In this document: piece after piece, positions 33,696 to 46,316 of the stretch
Position numbering within the stretch: the stretch's first letter is position 1
Layout: each line of letters begins with the position of its first letter
Assembly: GCA_014925825.1 (NCBI GenBank)
Contig: JACGCK010000011.1
Location: 434,001-498,000 of the forward strand
Origin: Pholiota molesta
Lineage: Eukaryota; Basidiomycota; Agaricomycetes; Agaricales; Strophariaceae
DNA: 64,000 nt
Direction of reading: 5' to 3'
Program-made: the position numbers and the translations under genes
The notes under the pieces: model-generated
What the model was told of the DNA's origin: nothing
Database searches by the model: none
What the model saw: only the letters and a program-made list of their open reading frames with translations

Positions 33696-34983
33696 CTAGT
33701 GCTGGACTTCAAATGGGTGCTTGACTAACTCCTCGTATAATTCCGCGGGAAGGTCCCGTACGAGGGTGACAGCAATTCCAATTACCGGAAGCGCTTCTAA
33801 GGGAGGGAAGGTGCGTAAAAGACGCATAGGGCTGGGTAACTCGATGAATTTATGACCTATAGTGAGAATATAAAATGACATACCTCGAAGACGCCATGAC
33901 CTCATCTCTCATAAGTAATAGCTGAGCGATGACACAAAGAACGTTCAAATGGACTCCAAATGCCAGGAGAAAATCCCAGAGTTGTAAGACTTGGTCCAAG
34001 GGAGGCGTGCAAGCACATAATGTTAATACAGCTGTTATGATATAGATCAGTCAACTGAACGAGCATTACACAATACACGACATACAAGGGAACGCGTATA
34101 TTTCAGCAGATAGGTTCTTGGATCGCAGATGGGCAAATAATTCGGGGTCAACAAATTGAAGACACCGGTCAAGGAGCTGAGAAGAATTGAGATCGAGTAT
34201 TCTTCGAAGCAGAACGTGGAACTGACCTTCAGACCGCGATGAACACCTTCTAACGTGGGTTGAACGTACAAGGGACATGATTCTTCTATGAATTTTGCAA
34301 AACAAAAGAAAGCTTCGACTTCCGAGGGCATTGTATATAGAAAAGGAGCAGCAAGGACGTTCATTCCTTGCACATATGTAAAACCTAATTGGTCGACATC
34401 CTGGCGTTCTTTTCTTGGATAAGCGTTCAGAATTTTATTTAGGTCTAGTGCGAACATACCATGGCTTCTCCAAACAAAAGCGTCCAGTAGACGGACCAGC
34501 ATATCTTCTCGGACGCGTTCTTTGAAGCCTTTATCTGTTGCCAGTGTCCTGATTATCCAGCAGTCAATGCGAATCTTTGGCGGGTGAATGTCCAACGAGA
34601 AAGTACCTGAATGTATCGTTCCTAATCTTCTCTCTAACCTGACATGGACCACGAGAAACGTAATGAAGATACGTGTCTGTTGGGAGTTCGTTAACTCGAA
34701 GGAGAATCTTCCATATACGTGGGCGTAGAGTAGGATCCTAGGATTGACGGTCAGCCCACCAAACCAGAAATAGAGCGCATATATTGCAACGCACAATCGA
34801 CGAGGGTATCCCTTCCACCAGAATCAGACGCCGAAGCTTCGTACTGCCATCCTCTATCTCCCCAGTCGCACGGGACTTTGAAATTGCCTTGGGTTGACTA
34901 AGGAGTTTGTTGAATGAATGGGCGACGGAGGCAGACATTCCGAGTCTTGAGATTTTCTCGTGCGATTGGAGATCAACTTTCAC
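33696..34983 (-). CDS. BUB2: Bub2/Cdc16-like TBC domain GTPase-activating protein
   Basis: RabGAP-type TBC protein of the spindle-position checkpoint that with Bfa1/Byr4 restrains the Tem1/Spg1 GTPase before mitotic exit or septation. It begins MKVDLQSHEKISRLG or at the next ATG (MSASVAHSFNKLLS), then LRRLILVEGIPSSI, an intron, DPTLRPRIWKILLRVNELPT, RTLATDKGFKERVREDMLVR, DQLGFTYVQGMNVLAAPFLY (the TBC glutamine-finger YxQGM), FCFAKFIEESCPLYV, a later exon with LLDRCLQFVDPELFAHLRSK, QLWDFLLAFGVHLNVLCVIA, and RTFPPLEALPVIGIAV. The arginine finger (IxxDxxRT) reads as an IRxxxxRTLA-like junction. The short length (about 330 residues) fits Bub2 rather than larger TBC proteins. Confidence 0.85.
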
Positions 34984-35207
34984 GTTAATTCGACATTAGT
35001 TTGGACGACCTTGGACTGAGGAAGAGAAGTAGCGCGGTTGGTTAGCGCTGTAGCCCTAAACATCATGAACGTTCGGAGCTCTCTGGCCCAAGCACAATTG
35101 TGACGGCATTTGCCGAGTACACAGGTGGGTCTTTGGCGATCGCGAGTCTGTGGCTCTCTGAGTCTCTTCCACCTTCATCTTATAGCCCATCCGCTTTTTT
35201 CCACAAA

Positions 35208-36680
35208 ATGGCTCCTCCCAACAGCAAAAAGAAACAGCAGGGCTATCAACTCCCCTCCCATATTCTTGGTGGCCCTCGTTTTTCGGTCACTCCAGGCAGC
35301 GGCCTTGTGGTAACAGACGAGATGAAACGAATTCTCGCTCAACCAGGATTCATTAAGAACGACGCAGGCGGTGCAAAACTGAGAGCGCTCTATGTGGATC
35401 GTCTGGATTAGTTCCCCCGCTATTTTAGATGCAAACTAATCGAAAGTCCAGACAGCATAGGATTTACTCCGAACGAATTGTCAAATTTCGGACTGGCCTG
35501 CTTTTGTGGAGCTGTAGAAGAGGTTCAGAAGGTAGTTATTTTATTCGTCATTATTTTTGCCCTTTCTGGTGTTCTGATTTGTATAGGTTTTTGACGCAGG
35601 AACACAGCCTGATCTCAGTGGAACGGAAACCGCCTTCCAGGCGGGTTATGTGACAATCGTTATTTGGGGTTCCCAACGCCTTGAGCCCAATGAAAGGACT
35701 CGCCATCTGGATGTCCTTCGACTGCTCATTTCTCATAAAGCTCCCCTCGATCTTCCGGACATATGTGGTTTCACCGCCCTGCACCACTTTGTTACCAATC
35801 CTCTTCCAAACTCTCGCTATACTGAACTCTTGCGCTTAATGCTCGAATCAGGTGCCAACCCTGACGTTCAGGATAGATATGGAGTGGTTCCTTTATACCC
35901 CGCGTTTGAACACAAATTCATCCCAGCCATTGAGCTACTCATGGAATTTGGCGCAAGTTTAGACATCGCAGACGCTGATAACTTCACCCCAAAGATGATG
36001 TATGTCCAGATGGGTCCGCAAGTCACTGCCGCTATTCAAAAGTGGCTGAGAAAACGAGCGGGTGAAGAAGCGCCGAGGCAAGACAAGGAATGCGATGGAT
36101 GTCACAAGGCAGATGTTCCCCTCAAAAGTTGCTCTCGTTGTCTCATAGGGCGCTATTGTTCGCGTGAATGTCAGAGTAAGTCGATTCTTTCTCAGATGGG
36201 TCCGACAATTCGCTAAGTCGTTTTTTTTACTTTCTAGCCAAAGCCTGGCCGTCGCATAAGAAAGTCTGTAAAGCATTTTCTGAATCCGCGACGGTCACCG
36301 TCAAACCATTTTATCACACGGCAAGCGCCACATTTTCACCTTCCGATCTAGTTCGCCAAGCCACTGGGATCATTCCTCCTCCATCATCTGGCTCTCCGAA
36401 AGCACCAAAACCACTCAATTACCCCAAGGACGTCGTTATAAAAGTCCAAACCCCAGTTGCAATATCGCCTCGCAAGGGTGATATGCTGGTATACACTAAA
36501 AAGAGGGACTTCATGTGCCAAGTGCGAAGGATAGATAACCCCAAAGCTTTTGATAGCCTGGAGAGTGTCGTAAGGTCGAAGGGAGTGTCTGGCCTGAAAG
36601 CATATTTCTCTGCGACACTCAACAGTGAGGATGAGTTGGTTGTAAAGATTTCCGAGGTCCTTGCCGAGCAACCTTTCTAA
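35208..36680 (+). CDS. Ankyrin-repeat and MYND zinc-finger protein (copy 1, intact)
   Basis: A protein of about 410 residues. After MAPPNSKKKQQGYQLP it has a conserved lead (TDEMKRILAQPGFIKN), then after two introns an ankyrin block: GTETAFQAGYVTIVIWGSQR, LRLLISHKAPLDLPDICGFT, LRLMLESGANPDVQDRYGVV, AIELLMEFGASLDIADADNF. A MYND finger follows: CDGCHKADVPLKSCSRCLIG then RYCSRECQ, and after an intron the final ligands (WPSHKKVCK). The C-terminal domain (VVIKVQTPVAISPRKGDMLV, AYFSATLNSEDELVVKISEV) is shared with copy 2. MYND and ankyrin domains bind proteins; the function is unknown. All joins keep the frame. Confidence 0.85.
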
Positions 36681-37170
36681 GAATTGTATCCAAACATACT
36701 TTTCTTGTGTTATTTCTACCATAGCATTCCCTTCGTACATTATGAATCATACATTTTGATGAACTGCTCTTTGTGGTTAATACTTACAATCTGCTTACAA
36801 TACTAATAGAACAGGACTCCCAGCATATGATGATCAATTGACCAAAGCTATGTTTCCTCAAAATCATTCGAAATGTCCAAGAAAAATCATGAGAACTTAG
36901 CACGGAGGAAATATTTGTCACTGCTTGGTATGAGCTTCCGGTTGCGACACCGATGAACTTCGAATCCCACTCCGACCACCCATAAGACATCCAGTGGTGG
37001 CTAGTACCATAGGGTCTAGTACACCAACGTGGGCCTCCATAGGCCTCTCACCTTTTTCTCAAGGAAAGATACTCTCAAGAACGTTCCCACCCTATTAACA
37101 GCATCTCTACCAACCACTGTTCCCAACCCGTCTTGCGTCCAAAGCGCAGAGTCTATCGCCAGTGGGAACT
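36681..37170. other. Intergenic
   Basis: Spacer between the first ankyrin-MYND gene and the phosphatase gene. No gene, repeat or RNA seen; a 69-codon antisense frame is not protein-like. Confidence 0.4.
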
Positions 37171-39600
37171 ATGGATCGCTCTAGGGCTGTTCACTTTACC
37201 TTGTCTCTACCTGGATCCGAGGCCTCTTCGAGAGCGCCATCTCCAGCGCCGGAGCGAAGGACCCGCTCCAAGATAAATCACGACCAAAACCACGCAATTC
37301 ATGACTATAACGATCTGAAGGCCAAATTGAAAGCATTAGATGATGATGTTACTCCCGGAAGGCAAGGGGCAGATGTTTATGATAAAAATTTGGCATGGTG
37401 GAGGGCATGGCTCCGTCGCAAGCTGGTGCGGACGGTGCAATGGGAATCCAAGATCATCGCAAAGATGCAAGTGAGTGGTCATTGAATGCGATTCTTCCCT
37501 ATTTCCGGGTTATATATCACCGTAATATTCGTGAAACACACCCTCCCTGTCATACCATTCAAGGCTCAGGTGTTGACGCATGATGGTGTATGGACTAGCG
37601 CCGCTCAAAGAAGTCAATCTGCGCCCCCGATGCTTGTTATATTAGCAATCAGCTGTTTCTTTTCTAATCATAACTTCGAAACTTTGACATTCGCGTGCAA
37701 TAGGAGAGTTATAAGATACTAATTTCTTACTCTCCAAGGACAAAATTCGGACACCATGGCTCGATGCGTACTTTGTTTACAGCTCGACCCTAGGAACTCA
37801 CACTTTCTTCATGACGATCCTTCCTGCTTTATTTTTCTTTGGATACGCAGAATTGGGACGAGGGTATGGATTTATTATAAGCATCAGAATAAATATCTTA
37901 CCTTTATGACACTAGACTGCTCACAATTCTCGGACTGGGAATATATGGCTCCTCAGTAATCAAAGATCTCTTTTGCTCCCCTCGTCCCTTTGCCCCCCTG
38001 TAACTCGTTTGAGTAAGTCATTTGACCAGTTATCAAACCTCATATTAATGTCTACCTGCAGCTATTGGTACTCATCACCTGGAATATGGATTCCCTTCGA
38101 CACATTCGACAAACAGTGTTTCTATCGCCCTATTCTTTTTTGCTGAGGTCCACCGTTTCGCCACAGTCCCTTTATCAAATTTGAACATACCACCTTCCTC
38201 ATTTCTCAACTCTACTCTCACTGCCGCTGAGACTTTACTACCCTCCGATACCGCGATCTCTGTCTCGGAACCTATCATCTCTCAAGGACTTTACTACATT
38301 CTCTGCACCATTCTGTTCATCTACGCATTCTCTGTTGTTTTTGGTCGCCTATACACGGCTATGCATTCATTTACCGACTGTTTCGTTGGTATCTTCCTTG
38401 GCGCAGGCATCTGGTGGTGGCACACGAGCTGGGCGGGTATACCCGTGTTTTTGGACGCCTCTAATCCCCTATATACGGCCTTCACTTCATTCGGATTTGG
38501 GTCGCTGCAGCCTTCCGGCTCATTGCTTGTCTATCTAGGAAAAGGCCTTGGAACAGGTGAATGGATCGAGGGCTGGGTACAGCGGGGTGGATGGGAAGTC
38601 CCTCTCATTCTTATCCCCCTCTGCCTCCTTGCTGTGCATATACATCCACAGCCGTTGGACGACTGTCCCTGTTTTGAAGATGCTATCGCCATTCTGAGCG
38701 TCGTTCTCGGCGCCCTTGTCTCGCGCTGGGTATTGAGTTATAGTCAATTTGGTATGCCCCTCGCGAAAGTTGCTGTCATGCCTGGTAGTGGATGGGTGCT
38801 GGAATTGGGTGAATGGATTCAAGTAGAAAGAGGATGGGAGGATGTGGTAATTTGGTGGACTATGGCTTTTATCAAGATGGGTGTCGGTATGTCCCTCGTC
38901 TGACGATCTAAATTTAGAGATCCTTACTTATTCACCTTTCTTCTTGCTTGTTAGGAATTCTCGTCATCTTCGCTTGGCGTCTCGTTGCGAAATCTACACT
39001 GCATATAATCCTTCCGCCAACCTTTCGTCTCCTTGCTCGCGTCTTTCGTCTTCCCCATCGCCGCTTCTATACGCCCGCGACTGAATACAAATCTGTGCCT
39101 TCTGAATTTCATTCACCTGGAGAAGGTGGTGGGTTCGGGCTGCATCCTATTCCTAGTGTCATTGATCTCCCCGGCACGGCTGGCGTTAGTGTCGAGGTGG
39201 GTGGGATTGGCAGTGGAGTGCGTGGTGTTTCGAGGGCGTCGGACTATAGGCGTATGAATGGAAGTAGCGATCTGAAGATGCGCTCGGGAGCGGGGAACGG
39301 GCTGGCCGCGAAATGGACAGAAGTTGGGAATGGTGAGAAGAATGGGAATGGGAATGCTGTCGCTCAAGATAAAGAGAGCAATGGGAAAGATGGCCTTCCT
39401 GGTGATGTAAAACATTATGATGCCGATGGTGCGTTGTTTCCGTGTTTGAATAATCAAGTCTACAATTTTTGCTGATGCTTTACTTTCCAGTATTAACCAA
39501 GGTTATTGTCTACTCTGGCATCGCAGTTCTCGCTACGGAAGCTCTCCCTCTAGCATTTGATTTATTAGGATGGGGGGTGAGATCGTGGGTCTCGAGATGA
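37171..39600 (+). CDS. Sphingoid long-chain base 1-phosphate phosphatase (PAP2 family)
   Basis: ER membrane lipid phosphatase of the Lcb3/Ysr3 type, removing phosphate from sphingoid-base phosphates. The ATG at 37171 gives MDRSRAVHFTLSLPG. Exons spliced by short introns show a cytosolic lead, ATWLDAYFVY-like TPWLDAYFVYSSTLGTHTFF, the three phosphatase motifs KDLFCSPRPF (K-x6-RP), YGFPSTHSTNSV (PSxH) and GRLYTAMHSFTDCFVG (R-x5-H-x3-D), and several hydrophobic spans (YYILCTILFIYAFSVVF, VPLILIPLCLLAVHI, GILVIFAWRLVAKS). A hydrophilic loop rich in Gly/Asn and a final span (VLTKVIVYSGIAVLATEALP) end in GVRSWVSR. The catalytic His and Asp are present. Confidence 0.88.
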
Positions 39601-40035
39601 TTTGGTTATTTTTTAAGTGAAATATTTGTTTTTACGATTGTTTTTTTACTCTTCACTCGATTTACTGATACTTAACATATTTATATTGCTATTCTTCACG
39701 TTTTACCTGTTCTCGCTACCAAATTCTAATTGATTAAGGCATGACAAGAAAGGCAATTCGATTGTTTGTTCATAGGGATCCTTGTTTGTACGCAAGGAAA
39801 TCGGCAATAAGCGATGAGACAAGTCGATTTTAAAGATGAGTCAATTTCGAGTCAATTTAAACTATACCACAGTTGCTGTCTGCATTCTAGAACCGCTTTC
39901 TTATATCTTATTCACACTCGGAACGCAAACCGGATTTTTAACTCCTTGTAGGATCGAACAGATACCACCGTGAGTGTTTAATTATTAGCTTCGGTCCTCC
40001 TTGAATTCTAACGTATCTATCCCCATTCTGACGAT
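39601..40035. other. Intergenic
   Basis: AT-rich spacer with T-runs near 39610-39650, between the phosphatase stop and the second ankyrin-MYND gene. Nothing else seen. Confidence 0.4.
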
Positions 40036-41562
40036 ATGAAGATGCCAGCATCATCAAACGATTTCCAGCAAGATCCATTTGAAATAATTCGAGAATACGT
40101 GTCTAACCCTATTCCATGGAGCGTTGCCCCAAGGAGTGGCCTACATGTGACAGAGGAGATGAAGAAAATCCTGGCTCGACCAGGGTTTTTGAAGACCACC
40201 GAAGGAGGAGACCGACTTAGAAAACTGTATATCAATCGTGAGTCCCGTTGTTCATTTGAAACCTATCAGTCCTTGATAGAAAACTCTTTCGCTTCTCTAG
40301 AAAGTATAGGGTTCAATCCGGAGAATCTGTCGCCGTTTGGCAGAAACTGCTACTACGGTATTCTAAAGGAGGTTGTGCAGGTACGAATACCTCGTCCGTT
40401 CTGCCCGTTAACGAATGTGCTTAGTATTACTGCAGGAATTCGAAAGAGGGGCTGCACCGGCGTTAGATGCCACGGAAACTGAATATAAAGCGGGCTATGC
40501 AACTATCATTGTCTGGGGCTCCCAACGCGTCACTGGCATAGGCTTTAATCCTGGACACCACGAAGTCCTGCAATTCCTTATATCGCGCGGACTTCCTCTC
40601 AACATACCCGATATCTGCGGTCTCACTCCTCTACATCATTTCATGAACAATGATCGAGTTGAAAGCCGTAACACCCCAATGTTGCGAACACTCTTGGAAG
40701 GGGGAGCAAATCCAAACTTGCAAGACCGATATGGAGGGGTTCCGCTGTTTAATGCCAGTGACAAGAAATATCTCGAGGCGATCGAACTCCTGATGGATTT
40801 TGGCGCCGACTTGACTATCAAAGACGCCGATGGCTGCAGCCCAATGATGTATTACACTAATATGGGCCCTCAGGTATCGGCGGTAATTCAAAATGTCTAC
40901 GAAGACAGAAGGGCGAAGAAGCCCTTCCTCGAACAGAGAAACAATGCGATGGATGCCATGCAACCAATAAACCTTTGAAGAACTGTGCACGTTGTCAGAT
41001 TGCTCGTTATTGTTCTGTTGATTGCCAAAGTAAGTTTCGCGCATATCATAGCAGGATCCATCTGATAATTTTATTTCTTAGGAAAGGACTGGTCCACACA
41101 CAAAAAACATGTCAAGCGTTTGTACAGTCTGATACTGTGACTGTCAAGCCATTTTATGATTCCAAAGGGACCTTCAAATCGGCTTCGGAGACAACGCGCA
41201 AAATACTAGCCGTCCAATCGAAGCTTGATACCCGCGATATTATTTCGGCATTGAATTCGACAAAGGCAACGAAGCTTAAGCCTGCTGATCCCAAGACCAT
41301 GGTCATCAAAGTCCAAATCCCCATCGATAGTTATACCAAGCTACAGCCTCATTCCGAAGGTGATATACTGATATACACCAAGAAGAAGGATTTTGCATGC
41401 CTTATCAGACGGTCTGACGATTCGAAAGCGTGGGACGCTCTCCACCAAGCCGTAAAGACCAAAGGCGCCAGCGGCCTAAAAGCGTACTTTTCAGCGACAC
41501 TCGTTAGCAAAGAGAAACTCGTCATCAAGATTTCCGAAGCCTTGGCTGCGCAGCCGTTCTAG
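40036..41562 (+). CDS. Ankyrin-repeat and MYND zinc-finger protein (copy 2, two frameshifts)
   Basis: Paralogue of the gene at 35208-36680 with the same exon plan: MKMPASSNDFQQDPFEIIRE, VTEEMKKILARPGFLKT, YKAGYATIIVWGSQRV, LQFLISRGLPLNIPDICGLT, LRTLLEGGANPNLQDRYGGV, AIELLMDFGADLTIKDADGC. The MYND part CDGCHATNKPLKNCARCQIA and RYCSVDCQ lies in another frame: one base is missing between 40895 and 40925 relative to copy 1. A second lost base lies in the A-run near 41100-41107, just after the WSTHKK ligand segment. Downstream the shared domain continues (AYFSATLVSKEKLVIKISEA). All zinc ligands persist and no nonsense codon occurs in the true frames. This is either a very young pseudogene or a sequence with two homopolymer-type errors. 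Confidence 0.7.
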
Positions 41563-42245
41563 TCGTGCCTTTGTCCAATCCTCACTTGCCCATGTTTCAA
41601 TTGTATGTGTAGTAGCACAACACCTTCCGATACCTAAACTACTTATACTTCCGATTTTTTAGTTTGCGTTTTGTTCACATTTCGGGTTTGTAATAATATT
41701 CTGTACAAATTATAAAATTGTATGAAGTTGTAGCTTTACTTGATTTTGTAGCGTTCACAACAACATTGGGATTCCTTCGATTAAGATTACCCGCTGATTT
41801 CAAGTAGTGCTCTATTGCTGTAATTTTTTGTTCCTGCACACAACCCAATAACAGAATTTTATAGAGGTCGATAGAAGACAAGTTCAAGTTCATCCTGTTG
41901 TTACGTAATTGGCTCCCTGACTTTGATGCCATCAACTTTTGGTGGGCGTGACGGTGTTGTACAAGCTTGTACAAGTTGTGTCTAAGCCACTCTTGCTATT
42001 GCCCATATTCCAACAGTTATATCCACATCTCCTTAGAAGGCTTGCATTGACACTCTATACCCACAACGGGGCTCTTGAATTGTCGGAATTGGTGACGGGC
42101 AGGTTCGACAAAGATTTCCAATCCCAGCATAAGCTAGCTCTGGCCAGTTTGCCAGTGGTGGTGGCTACACCAGTCCTGGACTACGAATACCTCTACCGTT
42201 GGGTTTGCGTCATCTTTCGCTATATGAAATAGCCGATTTATCATC
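41563..42245. other. Intergenic, tandem genes
   Basis: Spacer before the adaptin gene. A 97-codon plus frame (41939-42232) ends just upstream of the adaptin ATG but is not recognisably protein-like; it may contain an untranslated leader. A/T-rich between 41640 and 41760. Confidence 0.4.
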
Positions 42246-45200
42246 ATGGATGTTCCTTTCCATTCGTCAGGTGCGATGAGCAGAGCTCATTACGCCATTG
42301 TAAGGAAGGTAGAGTCGTCTTCGTCAATCCAGTCTGCAGACCAGCACCTCTTTTTGGAAATCAAGTCAATTCAGGATCAGTTTCTATATCCTAAACTCTC
42401 ACCTGTGAGTTTATCTTCTGTTTGTCCTCGATTCACTCAATAACTCCTTTCTAGGAAAAGTGCAAAGAATATTTGGTTACGCTCCTGTATTGCTCAACAT
42501 CGGTGACGGCAGGATTTCTTTCGGCGGACGCTTTTGATTTTGCGTTTCACCATGCTATAAATCTGGCGGAAACAGGGAGGAAGGTTGAGGATAAGCGGAT
42601 AGGTAACTGGACCCTTCCACGCAGTTCTTTTGTGAGTGTTGATGTAGCTTTCCAGGTTATTTATTCTGCGCGGAAGTTATGCCTTTGGATCATGAACTTA
42701 GAATAATGCTTATCAACACTCTCCGGAAGGTTAGTGACCTTCAAATGTTTCTTGAATTCGTACTTTCAACAATTCGCACATTGTAGGACCTGGAAAGCGA
42801 CGATATTCCCCGCATTTGCCTTGCGCTCGACAATCTAATAAACTCCCCCACCGAAGACATAATCCCAGCGGTGCAATCGAGATTACATGATCTCCTCTCG
42901 CATGACTAGTGGGTGAAATTGGTACTTTCTCCACTTCGACCCTAAAGCCAAATCTCAATCTTCCTGCACAGTGCTTACGTGCGCCGCCGCACACTCCTTG
43001 CTTTTCGAGCGCTATCGAAATACAACACTGCTTTACTCGATCGTATTCACGGGACGGTTTTGAAGAGATTGAAAGATTCCGACGGCTCGGTAGTTCAAGC
43101 TGCGCTAGTCCTCTCGAGGACTATGTCAAGTGTACGTATGTGTTAATTACTCATTCAATTGTAATGTGCTAACGAGGAAGGCTCAGAACAGCGCCGTAGT
43201 TGCCAAAGTGAATGATATGTTAGTTGCGGAATCCACATATGTCAACAATACAGACCAAGACATCATCTTGAGCATCATGAGAACTCTGCAGTTTCTCAAG
43301 TAGGTGGCAGTTGCCAGCTTGTTGTTCAACGATCTGATTTATTTTATTTCAGATTATCAGAAGCCAATATTGCTCTTCTTTTCGATATCCTTCAGGAACA
43401 TTCCGAGCACAAGAATTCCACACCACGTTCGAAAGCCATCATTCTCGAAATCTTTCTATTATTCGCCCATATCCCGTCAGCTACATTTATGTCTATCCAG
43501 AGGTCCAAAAAGGTGTCTGCTATCCGATGCATACGACATTTTCTTGTGTCCCATAATTCAAACGATGTCCATCTTTTCATGGCTTGTCTGAACTGTGTGG
43601 ATGTCGACGCTTGGGCCGGGACATCGCCTGATAATGCTGCAGCATTGGATAAACTGGAATTTGAAAGAATTATGCAGTTGTTAAATTTTCCGGACCAAGT
43701 CCTGCGTAAGATGGTAAGTCTGCTTCAATTCTTTGACTTTATATATGGCCTAATTACTAGCAGACGTTAGGAATCATCAAAAAAGTTGACACGTCAATCC
43801 TTGATGGTCATGTAATGACCCTTATGAAGGGGATATCATCGGAAACAGTTGATAACGATGCAAATGGAGCTCTTATGCGTGTGCTGGAAACCAGATTTGT
43901 TCAGTACGCAGAAGATGGCGGAGAGTATGCTCGTCAGATCCTAGAACTTCTTCGGCAAGTGGATGACGCCACGATAGAACCCCGCGTTTTGAAAGGGGTC
44001 ATTGAAGTTGTTTTAACAGATATTCGTACTCCATGTGAGTTTTTTGATTGTGCGTTTCCCTTCCTTTACATACTTATCTTTTTTTCGTAGCAGCTCTCGA
44101 TTTCCTTTCTTCGTGCGCCACCCACTTCATTACGGTCTTGTCGGAATCAGAAGTGCCCCTAGGCCCCACTGCATTAGTCATTTCCACTGCACTGGCTACG
44201 GAGTTTTGCGCCTCAGTGTCCACCTCTCCTCTGCACATCCTGTCAGGGTTAGCTGCCAGACTAAGATCATGTCCGGGTTAGTAGCCACCGTGTTTGATGA
44301 GCGAGTCACGCCGCTAATGGACTTTGCATAGCCATTGTTCAAGAACCTTGTATTATCGCAATGCTTCGACTGAGAGCCGAATGCGAGGAAGTGCCTACCG
44401 ACGCTGTGGAGGCAATAACATCGCTATCACAATCAGCGCGCAAGTCTATTCGCACTGTAGGTGTCTCACTCCTCTTGTCATGTGAAAATATCCTTGCTGA
44501 AATATGATTTAGAGATGTTCTGAATTTCTTGAATTTGTTCACAATAAAGAGGGCTTAATGAAGATCATTCGTGAAGCTGACTCGCCATCCGTAAATATCG
44601 TGTTCAAACCCTAGATTCCTAATTCCTGCTAAATAAATCATCTAGCTTCCGGGATTTCTTGCGTCTTTGCAAATCCATAAGACTGATTCTGCAAGATCAC
44701 CTGCGTCGACACCCCGACCAAGTTCTCGTGCTTCCTCTCGTGCTTCTGGGCATGCACCAAATTCACTGCGATATGCTGCATACGCTTCACCAGAAATCAT
44801 TCCTCCTTTAAGGAACAGGCGTGTTTCTAGCTCGCAGCAAAGTATTTCAAGCTCACCCTCGAAAACTTTATCTGACGTAGATTCTTACCGTGGCTCGACG
44901 TCACCGCCAATGACTGCAGGTCATCTTGCTTTAACCGCAGGAATAGAGGAGCTTCGGCTTCGATCGCCTGCCAAGCCTCTGTTAGAATTATCAAGAAGTC
45001 CTAAGGCAGAAAGAATAAGGCAAATTAGTGTCGAAGTTGGTTCAGTCGTCAAGTTGATTTTCATGCCAAGCTAATGTCCCTTATCTAGGCTTCTCGGACA
45101 GACCTCATTAGTCTTGAATCCCCATTCGAGGAGGATGAGAATATACAGTCACTCGAGTCTTCCCAAGCCATGGAAAGGATCTATAATTTCGAAGAACTTT

Positions 45201-45556
45201 GGAGCGAATTTAACGCGTCGTGTGATCTACGTGGATGGTGTAATGCCTCAATAGATACAGCGACGAGACGCCTGCAACGCGTAGATCAGTACTATTTGCG
45301 CGTTATTTCTGCTGACGTCGCTCCTTATATCGGTGCGTAATTTTTTGATTGTTTTTTTGAGGAATATTCAACTGAGATTTCTTTTCAAGGGGAGCTCAAG
45401 ATTTTGATGGTTCCAAACGAGGTCAACGCGGCCAATGCCAAGTTGCAGCCGATTGCACTTAGGCTGCGTGAATCCGAGGACGATTCTTGCCTATGGAGAT
45501 TGCGATGCGCAGATATTGGCATTGGAACGCACATTCAGAGGATTCTAAACGCCTGA
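42246..45556 (+). CDS. AP-4 epsilon-like adaptor complex large subunit
   Basis: Large adaptin of a clathrin-adaptor-like complex, acting in vesicle formation at the trans-Golgi or endosomes. After MDVPFHSSGAMSRAHYAIVR it reads KCKEYLVTLLYCSTSVTAGF, AINLAETGRKVEDKRIG, YLFCAEVMPLDHELRIMLIN, TLRKDLESDDIPRICLALDN (the adaptin trunk signature), VRRRTLLAFRALSKYNTALL, KRLKDSDGSVVQAALVLSR, FPDQVLRKMTLGIIKKVD and EGLMKIIREADSPSLPG. A Ser/Pro-rich hinge follows, then a short C-terminal region (ELWSEFNASCDLRGWCNA, RRLQRVDQYYLRVISADV). YLFCAEVMP and the spacing fit the epsilon subunit better than gamma adaptin of AP-1. More than ten introns, no frameshift seen. The ear-like end is shorter than usual. Confidence 0.75.
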
Positions 45557-46316
45557 CCACAAGGTTAGATGTCGGATAGCCGAGCGTGGATCGATATATC
45601 AAGAGGCCTATAAGTACCACAAAATTCAAAATTCTGGTCGCTTCCAGTCATCTGTTTGGCTCCGCAATGTTGAATGAATAATATACATATGAAGGAGATG
45701 AGGAGAATTGGCTTGATATGTCTGGCGTCGGAGACCCGGAGTGCCTTGAAGTCCGTCCGAGTCGAGGCACGTTGCTGATGACGGGCGTGTGGGCGGGAGT
45801 AAGCAGCGAAATAATGCGATTGGCCGGATTGGCGGCGAAGACTGACAGTAGAGGACTGCGTGGGAAGCGATAACCATTACGTAACGAACATAAAATTTGG
45901 ATGACCGCTAGAGGCGGAGTCCTCCTTTCTCTTTCTTCTTGCCCAACTCCTCTCGCCGAGCGCCCTTTTCACAATCTATGGTTGTATCCCTTCTCAGGTA
46001 ACTCCTCGCTGTCCCTCTTCGTGGCCCTCGCTGACCGTTTCCTGCAGATTGACACACCAGATTTGCAACATTCTATTTGGACCCCTTGCAAGCCCCCTCG
46101 TTGACACGGACAGACCTCCTTAGGGCCCTGGGTGCTAGACAGTCGCTCCACCAACTACTTGAATTCACCATCTCTTCGACCCATGGGATAATTGCATTTC
46201 CTTCGGAATCTGGTTGCTACCCCCAGGAATTGCACTCCACAGAAGTTCGCCGCCCACCGCCCCGCCCTATCCATCCAACAGACAACCCAACCGCCCCGCC
46301 CACATATTTTCCCATC
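45557..46316. other. Intergenic with probable 5' leader
   Basis: Spacer between the adaptin stop and the next ATG. The part from about 46200 is rich in CCG/CCA and open in the frame of the following gene, so it may be leader or an extended N-terminus. Otherwise nothing seen. Confidence 0.4.

Noticed and set aside
35030..35049. tRNA-like A-box (TAGCGCGGTTGGTTAGCGCT) in the BUB2 / ankyrin-MYND spacer
   Set aside because: The D-arm pattern is convincing, but the following sequence does not form an anticodon stem and there is no proper B-box (GGTTCGAxxCC), so no tRNA can be folded; at most a fragment or chance.
41939..42232. 97-codon frame upstream of the adaptin gene
   Set aside because: No homology pattern, and the adaptin N-terminus (MSRAHYAIVRK) is complete without it.
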